10,762 nucleotides of DNA from the NCBI GenBank assembly GCA_003452915.1, contig DMMZ01000015.1:29897-40658 (forward strand). Direction: 5' to 3'. A program made the translations under genes and the position numbers. Source of the DNA: Clostridiales bacterium. GTDB lineage: Bacteria > Bacillota > Clostridia > Oscillospirales > CAG-382. Numbering within the stretch: position 1 is the first letter of the stretch; the number at the start of each line of letters is the position of its first letter. The notes beneath the pieces were generated by a model. It saw only the letters and a program-made list of their open reading frames with translations, was not told the DNA's origin and did no database searches. Positions 5,707-10,762 of the stretch are shown in pieces.

Positions 5707-5874
5707 ATGAAATTTACAACAAATTACATTGAGGACATTTTAATAATAAGTGGCTTAACGATTATAGTTACAGCTACTTTTTTATTGTCTACAATTGCAG
5801 GATTATATTGCTTAGGGTGTGTGTTTCTTGCGTTAGGTATTTATTTTACAGTATGTCCAATACGAAAGAGGTGA
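5707..5874 (+). CDS. Small two-helix membrane protein between terminase and portal
   Basis: This is a 55-residue protein. After a short polar head (MKFTTNYIEDI) come two hydrophobic stretches, about LIISGLTIIVTATFLLS (12-28) and IAGLYCLGCVFLALGIYF (30-47), ending with the positively charged PIRKR. This predicts a membrane hairpin with a cytoplasmic basic tail. AGGTG (5699-5703), overlapping the terL stop, supplies the SD. ATG 5707 is preferred over the in-frame GTG 5701, which lies within that SD. The stop at 5872-5874 lies six bases before the portal start, and AGAGGTGA at its end is the portal SD, so the gene is locked into the operon. Short membrane proteins at this position recur in Firmicute phages, with no function known to me. 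A tie of the packaging motor or prohead to the membrane is conceivable but unproven. Confidence 0.75.
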   Translation: MKFTTNYIEDILIISGLTIIVTATFLLSTIAGLYCLGCVFLALGIYFTVCPIRKR

Positions 5875-5879
5875 TTTAA

Positions 5880-7139
5880 TTGCTTTTCAAGAACACATAT
5901 AACCCCAGTTATAAAAATACTGTTTCCGAATCAGATGCTAATTGGCAATCGTTAGCCGAATGGCTTGGATTGTCTGCAGACGATTTACAAATAAGCGGCA
6001 CTAAATCACTCAAAGAAATAACCGTTTATACATGTATAAAAATACTATCTGAAACACTCGGAAAGCTGCCATTAAAAATATATCAGGATAGTGGCGGAAT
6101 ACGTAAGGCGACCGATCACTATCTTTATCATCTTTTAAAACTCCGGCCCAATCCGTATATGTCAGCTGCTGACTTTTGGAAATGCTTAGAAGTACAGCGA
6201 AACATTCGCGGTAACAGTTACGCATGGATGGACATATCAAGTTCAGGCAGAAACGCAGGAAATATATTAGGCATCTATCCGCTGGATAGTTCAAAAATGC
6301 AAATATATGTTGACGATATAGGACTTTTATCTTCAAAAAATAGCGTATGGTATGTTTATACCGATAAAAAAGGTAATCAATACAAGATAAATTCAAATGA
6401 ATTATGGCACTTTAAAGGCATGACAATTGATGGAATTGCAGGATTAAGTGCTATTGAAATGCTAAGAAATTCTATCGAAAACGCAAAAGCTGCTGGTAAT
6501 TTTTTAAACAATAGTTATAAAAATGGAATGCAGACAGCCGGAATTATAAATTACGTGGGTGATTTAAGCCCTGCTGCAGAAAACAAGTTTAGAGATAAAT
6601 TTGAACAAATGTCGAGTGGGCTTAAAAATGCAAATCGAATTAGTCTTTTGCCTATTGGATATAAATACGAACCAATGGCTTTAAAATTGACAGATGCACA
6701 ATTTCTTGAAAACACCAGGTTAACATTGCAACAGCTCACCGCCGCATTTGGCATAAAACCACATCAGGTTAACGACCAAACGAAAACGTCATATGCAAGT
6801 GCAAGCGAAGCAAACAGAGAATTTCATACAGATACGCTTTTATCAATCCTTACGGGATATGAACAAGAAATAACGTATAAGAGTTTTCTTGATTCAGAGT
6901 TGAACAAAGGAACATACGCAAAGTTCAACGCTGATGTTATTCTTCGTGGTGATATAAAAACAAGATATGATGCATACGCTGTCGGAATTCAAAACGGATT
7001 TAAGAAACCTAACGAAATCAGAGCAATGGAAGAAGATATGCCTGCTGACGGTGGTGATCAGCTTATTGTAAATGGTAATTACATACCGCTTACTATGGCA
7101 GGCAAGCAATACGATAAAGGAGGCACAGCCAATGGGTAA
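5880..7139 (+). CDS. Phage portal protein, HK97 family
   Basis: This is a 419-residue protein, normal for the HK97/Phage_portal family. Characteristic segments are SLKEITVYTCIKILSETLG (43-61) followed by KLPLKIYQ, then YLYHLLKLRPNPYMSAADFW (81-100) and NIRGNSYAW (108-116). Towards the C-terminus is a QTKTSYASASEANREF segment matching the wing/stem part of the family. Twelve copies form the ring at one capsid vertex through which DNA is pumped and to which connector proteins attach. It starts at TTG 5880, placed correctly after AGAGGTGA (5867-5874); no ATG in frame is better placed. The 3' end overlaps the protease start by 8 bp, coupling the two. Confidence 0.93.
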   Translation: MLFKNTYNPSYKNTVSESDANWQSLAEWLGLSADDLQISGTKSLKEITVYTCIKILSETLGKLPLKIYQDSGGIRKATDHYLYHLLKLRPNPYMSAADFWKCLEVQRNIRGNSYAWMDISSSGRNAGNILGIYPLDSSKMQIYVDDIGLLSSKNSVWYVYTDKKGNQYKINSNELWHFKGMTIDGIAGLSAIEMLRNSIENAKAAGNFLNNSYKNGMQTAGIINYVGDLSPAAENKFRDKFEQMSSGLKNANRISLLPIGYKYEPMALKLTDAQFLENTRLTLQQLTAAFGIKPHQVNDQTKTSYASASEANREFHTDTLLSILTGYEQEITYKSFLDSELNKGTYAKFNADVILRGDIKTRYDAYAVGIQNGFKKPNEIRAMEEDMPADGGDQLIVNGNYIPLTMAGKQYDKGGTANG

Positions 7140-7896
7140 AAATAATAAAAAGTTTTGGGAATTTAAAAACGCTAACAACGGAAACGGCGAACTTATGCTG
7201 TACGGCGACATAGCAAATTCCACTTGGTGGGGTGACGAGGTTACACCCAAACAATTTAAAAACGATCTTGACGCTCTTGGAAAAATATCACACTTGGACG
7301 TTTACATAAATTCAAATGGTGGAGATATATTTGCAGGACAAGCTATTTACGCTATGTTAAAACGTATTGATGCGACAATCACAGTACATATTGATGGGTT
7401 AGCGGCAAGCATAGCAAGCGTTATTGTCATGGCAGCAAGTCGAGAAGGCGATAAAATCGTAATGCCTAAAGGCTCTATGATGATGATACATAACGGAATG
7501 ATTGGGTTAATGGGCTATCTTAATGCTTCCGAATTGCGCAAATGTGCAGACGAGATTGAAAAAATAACAAAGAATGTGGTTTTACCTGCATACGAACGAT
7601 CAAATCAGACAGCCGAAAAAATACAATCGATGTTAGATGCCGAAACTTGGTTATCGGCTCAAGAAGCGGTTGATCTTGGATTTGCAGACGAAATCGAAGA
7701 AAATAGAAAAGTCGCAGCGAGTATTAGTAACGACGTTTTAACCATAAACGGTATCGATACCGATTTAAGCAGGTTTAAGAATGTACCAAAAAGTTTTCTT
7801 AATCTTGCAGCATCAAAGCCGATAGTGACCGAACAGAAACCACCCGAAAACACCGACGTTCTAAAAGCAAAATTGGCATTACAGATAATTCTGTAG
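7132..7896 (+). CDS. ClpP-like prohead serine protease
   Basis: This is a 254-residue ClpP-fold protein (peptidase S14). INSNGGD (59-65) forms the oxyanion region. GLAASIAS (89-96) aligns with GQAASMGA of ClpP, making Ser93 the nucleophile. MIHNG (118-122) gives His120. The third acid falls in LDAETWLSA (168-176), where Glu171 occupies the ClpP Asp position, as in other phage members. Its role is to remove capsid delta domains and other inner prohead proteins during maturation. I set the start at ATG 7132, eight bases after AAAGGAGG (7116-7123); a longer frame from 7072 adds 20 residues that overlap portal coding and lack an SD. Its last codons form part of an intrinsic terminator, and the protein ends abruptly after a short charged linker (KPPENTDVLKAKLALQIIL). 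Confidence 0.9.
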   Translation: MGKNNKKFWEFKNANNGNGELMLYGDIANSTWWGDEVTPKQFKNDLDALGKISHLDVYINSNGGDIFAGQAIYAMLKRIDATITVHIDGLAASIASVIVMAASREGDKIVMPKGSMMMIHNGMIGLMGYLNASELRKCADEIEKITKNVVLPAYERSNQTAEKIQSMLDAETWLSAQEAVDLGFADEIEENRKVAASISNDVLTINGIDTDLSRFKNVPKSFLNLAASKPIVTEQKPPENTDVLKAKLALQIIL

Positions 7897-7905
7897 TGCT
7901 TTTTT
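7875..7905 (+). terminator. Intrinsic terminator overlapping the protease stop codon
   Basis: GGCATTACAG (7875-7884) and CTGTAGTGCT (7891-7900) pair over 10 bp, with two G.U pairs, around loop ATAATT and run straight into six T residues (7900-7905). The TAG stop of the protease lies in the 3' arm (7894-7896), so a ribosome finishing the protease would cover the hairpin. It sits between protease and capsid genes with no clear promoter after it, so it probably only attenuates. Confidence 0.7.
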
Positions 7906-7942
7906 ATAAAATAATACAAAAATACGAAGGAGAAATTTAAAA

Positions 7943-9103
7943 ATGAGTAGAGAATTAAGACAATTACTTGCTGATTTATCAGCAAAAACCGCCCTTGCAC
8001 AGGCTTTAATAAATAAGGCAGATGCAAAAGCAGAGGAAATTACAGCAGCAAACGCCGAAATTGCACTTATGAAAGCCAAAATCGAAGCACAAAAAGCTAT
8101 TGACGAAGGCAAAAAGTTTGATACAAACGGCGTAGAAATCACTGAGCAGTCTATTCCAACACCCGAAAAAAAGAAAAGCAATTATACGACTGCATTTATC
8201 AACGTTCTCTTAAGGAGAGATACTCTTGCGGATAGAGAAGTTATAAACGCTATGACATCAACAGTACCCGCCGACGGTGGATTGATCGTTCCTGAAGATA
8301 TTCAGACAGCGATTAACGAATACAAGAGAGAACTGCCTGACCTCAAAAGGCTGGTAAATGTTATCCCTGTTTCAACAGATGCCGGCAGCAGAGTTTACGA
8401 GAAAATTGCAACAATGACAGCTCTTGAAAATATCACGGATGATACCGCAGATATTGCAGACGCAGGCTCACCGCAGTTTGAAGCTGTTACTTATGCAATA
8501 AAGAAATATGCAGGTTGGATTCCTGTACCGAATGATCTTTTGAACGACAGCGATCAAAATATAGCAGCATATCTCGCAAAATGGATAGCTCGTAAATCTG
8601 TCGTTACAGGCAACACGCTAATTATAGCTATCCTAAAAGCATTAACACCTGTTACATTTGCAAATTATAGGGCAATTAAAAAGGCTCTTAACGTAACTCT
8701 TGACCCGATGATTGCAGTAGGTGCAGGTATATTAACAAATCAAGACGGTTTCCAATATCTCGACACTCTCGAAGATGGCACCGGAAAGCCTATTTTGCAA
8801 GTGGATGTTACACAACCAACACGTAAGTTATTTGCTGGAAAGCCTGTAGAAGTTATCAGCAACACCGTTCTTGCAACAGAGGGTACAACTACCAAGCTCG
8901 CGCCTATATTTGTTGGAAATATCAAAGAGCTTGTCACATTCTTTGAAAGACAGGGCTATCAGATAGCATCAACCAACGTCGGTGGTACAGCGTTCCGAAA
9001 AGACCGCACAGAATTCCGCGTAATCGAACGTGAGGATGTCAAGGCGGTTGATACAGCTGCGGTTATATACGGCAAAATAGACGTTACTACTGCAATTGCA
9101 TAA
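7943..9103 (+). CDS. Major capsid protein, HK97 fold with N-terminal delta domain
   Basis: This is a 386-residue protein. Residues 1 to about 60 are Ala/Lys/Glu-rich helix (LRQLLADLSAKTALAQALI, then NAEIALMKAKIEAQKA), a coiled-coil delta domain that acts as built-in scaffold and is normally removed by the prohead protease. After a linker (TPEKKKSN, 73-80) the HK97 shell domain begins: TVPADGGLIVPEDIQTAI (107-124, N-arm), an E-loop region about 145-185, and the spine-helix and A/P-domain part (GWIPVPNDLLNDSDQNIAAY, 191-210). The C-terminus has the usual KDRTEFRVIEREDVKAVD segment. AAGGAG (7927-7932) gives a strong SD ten bases before ATG. Codon use is less AT-extreme than in the terminase genes, as expected for the most abundant virion protein. 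No frameshift or internal insertion is seen. Confidence 0.93.
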   Translation: MSRELRQLLADLSAKTALAQALINKADAKAEEITAANAEIALMKAKIEAQKAIDEGKKFDTNGVEITEQSIPTPEKKKSNYTTAFINVLLRRDTLADREVINAMTSTVPADGGLIVPEDIQTAINEYKRELPDLKRLVNVIPVSTDAGSRVYEKIATMTALENITDDTADIADAGSPQFEAVTYAIKKYAGWIPVPNDLLNDSDQNIAAYLAKWIARKSVVTGNTLIIAILKALTPVTFANYRAIKKALNVTLDPMIAVGAGILTNQDGFQYLDTLEDGTGKPILQVDVTQPTRKLFAGKPVEVISNTVLATEGTTTKLAPIFVGNIKELVTFFERQGYQIASTNVGGTAFRKDRTEFRVIEREDVKAVDTAAVIYGKIDVTTAIA

Positions 9104-9116
9104 GGAGGTTTAAACA

Positions 9117-9335
9117 ATGTACACAGCTAAAAATCATTCGGAGGGCCCGGATAAAACCGTTATCGGGGGAGAGCTAATAATTGAAGCAGGCGGCAAGGTC
9201 AAGTTTGAAGATGTTGAATTTGCTCCTGCTGCAAATCAAGCAGCAAGCGTGGAAGCTACAACTCCGACTGTTGCCGAATTTAACGCTCTGCTCGTAAAAC
9301 TCAAAGCCGCCGGTATTATGGTGGCAGATGCATAA
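9117..9335 (+). CDS. Head fiber-like capsid decoration protein
   Basis: This is a 72-residue protein right after the capsid gene. The N-terminal half contains VIGGELIIEAGGKVKF (16-31), a short beta segment of the kind found in head fiber and decoration proteins. The C-terminal half ends in TVAEFNALLVKLKAAGIM (51-68), the helix repeated in this group of short Firmicute-phage head-fiber-like proteins. It most likely coats or projects from the mature capsid. AAGGAGG (9103-9109) is an ideal SD, consistent with high expression. Family identity is moderately secure. The length is at the short end and a true fiber shaft is absent, so decoration rather than long fiber is the better reading. Confidence 0.65.
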   Translation: MYTAKNHSEGPDKTVIGGELIIEAGGKVKFEDVEFAPAANQAASVEATTPTVAEFNALLVKLKAAGIMVADA

Positions 9336-9337
9336 AA

Positions 9338-9368
9338 AGGGGCAATATTTGCCCCTCCCTAAAGGGGG
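9338..9368 (+). promoter_or_regulatory. Competing RNA hairpins before the connector gene
   Basis: AGGGGCAA (9338-9345) pairs with TTGCCCCT (9349-9356) in a perfect 8-bp, 3-nt-loop hairpin that starts just after the decoration-protein stop. The same CCCCT (9352-9356) can instead pair with AGGGG at 9363-9367, which is the SD (AAAGGGGG, 9361-9368) of the next gene. No T run follows, so it is not a + strand terminator. The two stems are mutually exclusive, giving a possible on/off or dampening control of connector translation. Confidence 0.45.
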
Positions 9369-9374
9369 TATATC

Positions 9375-9683
9375 ATGGCATTACTCGATGATGTAAAAAA
9401 ATACATGGAAATAGATGATACAGGCGATGTGGATTACGATGTAAAAACAGACGCACAAATTACAATCTTAATCGAAGCCGCAAAAATTTATTTAACAAAT
9501 GCCGGTGCAATTCCAGACGATACTAACAAGCTCTATTGTCTTGCAGTTTACATTCTCGTATTGCACTGGCACGACAACAGAGGTGTAGTTGTAATCGGAA
9601 CAATCACCAAAGAGCTTGAATTTTCGCTTAAAAGTATTATCACTCAACTTAAATACTGTTATGATGATCCGGTGGTGACATAA
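9375..9683 (+). CDS. Head-tail connector protein, HK97 gp6-like
   Basis: This is a 102-residue all-helical protein. It opens with ALLDDVKKYMEI (2-13), has a second helix TDAQITILIEAAKIYLTNAG and a buried hydrophobic segment LYCLAVYILVLHWHDNRG. This is the layout of the gp6-like adaptor (DUF3199/gp6 group) whose twelve copies dock under the portal ring and begin the head-tail neck. Its place as first gene after capsid and decoration, before the closure protein, is standard. Its SD AAAGGGGG is embedded in a potential hairpin with the preceding CCCCT. The gene ends with TAA directly followed by the next ATG, so the two are coupled. Confidence 0.8.
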   Translation: MALLDDVKKYMEIDDTGDVDYDVKTDAQITILIEAAKIYLTNAGAIPDDTNKLYCLAVYILVLHWHDNRGVVVIGTITKELEFSLKSIITQLKYCYDDPVVT

Positions 9684-10004
9684 ATGCAGGCAGGAGATTT
9701 AAACACTCGGATAACAATACAACACGACACTTCAGACGGCACAACAACGCCCAGCTGGGCGACATTCTGCATCATTATGGCGAATAAAAAAGGCTTGACA
9801 GGTAAAACGTTTTACCAAGCAGCAGCAGTACAAGCCGAAAGTGATATTATCTACACAATACGATACCGCAAAGATATTACTGCAGGTATGCAAATTATAG
9901 ACTGCAATAGCACTTTAACTATCAAAGCACCGCCTGTCGATGTAAACAATCGCAAACAATGGCTTGAAATACACGCAAAAGAGGTGTTGACTAATGGGGG
10001 CTAA
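9684..10004 (+). CDS. Head closure protein (head-tail joining family, SPP1 gp16-like)
   Basis: This is a 106-residue, beta-rich protein. MQAGDLNTRITIQH (1-14) is the standard opening of the phage head-tail joining family. It is followed by PSWATFCIIMANKKGLTGKTFYQA and IIYTIRYRKDITAGMQII, whose alternating strands build the small barrel. In related phages it sits below the gp6-like adaptor and plugs the filled capsid until the tail attaches. ATG follows the previous stop with no gap, and GGTGGTGA (9671-9678), inside the previous gene, is its SD. The C-terminal AKEVLTNGG overlaps the gp10-like start by 11 bp. Confidence 0.85.
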   Translation: MQAGDLNTRITIQHDTSDGTTTPSWATFCIIMANKKGLTGKTFYQAAAVQAESDIIYTIRYRKDITAGMQIIDCNSTLTIKAPPVDVNNRKQWLEIHAKEVLTNGG

Positions 10005-10458
10005 TTTCTCGGTTAATGGATTTAGTGATATCATAGACAGACTTAGCGAAATGGCTTATAACGTTGATGAAGTCGTTGATCAATCCTTAATAGAGGCTGC
10101 TACAACAATGCAGCTCGAAGCTAAAAAGCTACTTAAGACACCTACAATTCACCATATTGGAGATAATTATTTTTCTGCTCCATCTGCTCGTGATGGGGAT
10201 AATTCAAAAATTATTAAAAATATGAAAGTAAGTAAAGTAGTTCACGGCTGGAAACCCGGTGTTGTTCACGGCTCAAAACAAGGTCACGGTACATATATAA
10301 AAGTCTACAATTCCGATCCAAACGCACAACTTACCGAATATGGTCATAGCGGCAATATTGCTCCTGCACATCCCTTCCTTGCACCAGCGTTCGAAAGAAA
10401 GAAAAAAGAAGCTTATAAGATAATCGAAGATAATTTGATTGGAGCGTTGAGCAAATGA
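9994..10458 (+). CDS. HK97 gp10-like neck / tail completion protein
   Basis: This is a 154-residue protein. The N-terminal half is helical (FSDIIDRLSEMAYNVDEVVDQS and EAATTMQLEAKKLL). The family signature is in the C-terminal part: QLTEYGHS (112-119) and IAPAHPFLAPAFE (122-134), then a closing amphipathic helix. HK97-gp10-type proteins belong to the neck and act in tail completion or joining. The SD GAGGTG (9981-9986) lies inside the closure gene. The segment VVHGWKPGVVHG contains a short in-frame duplication (GTTCACGGCT at 10240-10249 and 10264-10273) in what is probably a surface loop. The stop TGA overlaps the ATG of the next gene (ATGA). Confidence 0.85.
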   Translation: MGANFSVNGFSDIIDRLSEMAYNVDEVVDQSLIEAATTMQLEAKKLLKTPTIHHIGDNYFSAPSARDGDNSKIIKNMKVSKVVHGWKPGVVHGSKQGHGTYIKVYNSDPNAQLTEYGHSGNIAPAHPFLAPAFERKKKEAYKIIEDNLIGALSK

Positions 10459-10762
10459 GTTATAGAACAATAATCGACTCAGCTCTGACTAACCCGTTTC
10501 ACGAAAAACCCGTGGCATTTCAATGTTATCGTGGCAATTCGAAAAAATATATAACATATTTTTGCTACAACCAACAAGGCGAAGCGTGGGCGGAAAACAA
10601 AGAAATAGTAACGGGATTTTATATTCAAATAGATATTTGGTACGACACGTCCGACTACGAAGAACTCGCAGAACAAATCAAAACAGCGCTCGAAGCTGTT
10701 GGGTTTCAAGGATATACAGCGCAAGACTTATACGAGCCGGACACTAAAATATATCACAAAGC
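10455..10762 (+). CDS. Tail terminator protein, 3' partial
   Basis: ATG 10455 overlaps the gp10-like stop as ATGA. The frame runs open to the window edge, giving 102 complete codons. Recognisable segments are SYRTIIDSAL near the start, YITYFCYNQQGEAWAENKEI, then TGFYIQIDIWYDTSDYEELAEQIKTALEAVGF, and YEPDTKIYHK at the edge. This pattern, with a beta strand plus long helix and the conserved DLYEPDT region, is typical of the small tail-terminator or minor tail proteins that follow gp10 in Firmicute siphophages. It would cap the tail tube at the head-proximal end. Only perhaps 20-30 residues are missing, by family size. The assignment rests mainly on position and residue pattern. Confidence 0.75.
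   Translation, partial: MSYRTIIDSALTNPFHEKPVAFQCYRGNSKKYITYFCYNQQGEAWAENKEIVTGFYIQIDIWYDTSDYEELAEQIKTALEAVGFQGYTAQDLYEPDTKIYHK

Noticed and set aside
7072..7131. Upstream ATG extending the protease by 20 residues
   Set aside because: The extension lies entirely in portal coding sequence, has no SD, and does not resemble the start of ClpP-like proteases. ATG 7132 has AAAGGAGG at ideal distance.
10240..10273. 10-bp direct repeat GTTCACGGCT
   Set aside because: It is in frame within the gp10-like gene and encodes a repeated VHG motif in a loop. This is adequately explained by protein sequence, with no sign of a mobile element.
10523..10747. Alternative + strand frame of 74 residues near the right edge
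   Set aside because: It lies wholly inside the tail terminator frame, which has better start context, ATGA coupling and recognisable residues. The alternative is an arginine-rich frame shadow.
1..10762. CRISPR arrays, tRNA genes, insertion sequences, integrase or attachment sites
   Set aside because: No spaced repeats, cloverleaf-like sequence, transposase or recombinase motifs, or paired direct repeats of att type were found by eye on either strand.

Overview
The window is an AT-rich stretch of a tailed-phage (siphovirus-type, HK97-like head) genome or prophage. The host is probably a low-GC Firmicute of the Clostridia. This rests on the low GC, strong AGGAGG-type Shine-Dalgarno sites, short U-tailed intrinsic terminators, an ArpU-type late regulator and the Clostridia-like style of the head proteins. 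All recognisable genes are on the + strand, mostly overlapping or a few bases apart. No integrase, attachment site or host gene is visible, so the sequence cannot say whether this is a free phage or a prophage.

Layout. Positions 1-206 hold the 3' end of a small zinc-ribbon early gene. Positions 207-440 are non-coding and hold two hairpin terminators, an isolated DnaA-box-like 9-mer, an AT-rich patch and a striking polypurine element (348-410): a perfect 13-nt mirror repeat whose second half also forms a 15-bp stem with a downstream pyrimidine arm. At 441-1220 is a HUH-type rolling-circle replication initiator, followed by an ArpU/sigma-region-4-like regulator (1229-1669). A 142-bp gap carries a convincing sigma-A-type promoter and a palindrome. 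Next come a beta-class DNA methyltransferase (1812-2537) with its own terminator, a small two-CxxC protein (2600-2800) and an HNH endonuclease (2794-3222). The 188-bp gap that follows is the likely cos region.

From 3411 to the end is the packaging and head module in canonical order: small terminase, large terminase, a 55-residue membrane protein too short for most gene callers, portal, ClpP-like prohead protease, major capsid protein with an N-terminal delta (scaffold) domain, head-fiber-like decoration protein, gp6-like connector, head closure protein, HK97 gp10-like protein, and the start of a tail terminator protein cut by the window edge.

How it works together. The regulator probably marks the switch to late transcription. 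The HNH protein and the two terminase subunits cut and translocate concatemeric DNA into a prohead nucleated at the portal. The protease matures the capsid, and the connector, closure, gp10-like and terminator proteins join head to tail. The structural genes are otherwise ordinary. The least ordinary part is the replication module: a HUH Rep preceded by a potential three-strand (triplex-capable) polypurine structure. Other points worth checking are hairpins at the protease/capsid, decoration/connector and regulator/methyltransferase junctions that look able to tune expression inside the operon. I see good candidates for undescribed regulatory and origin elements here, but no new multi-gene system.
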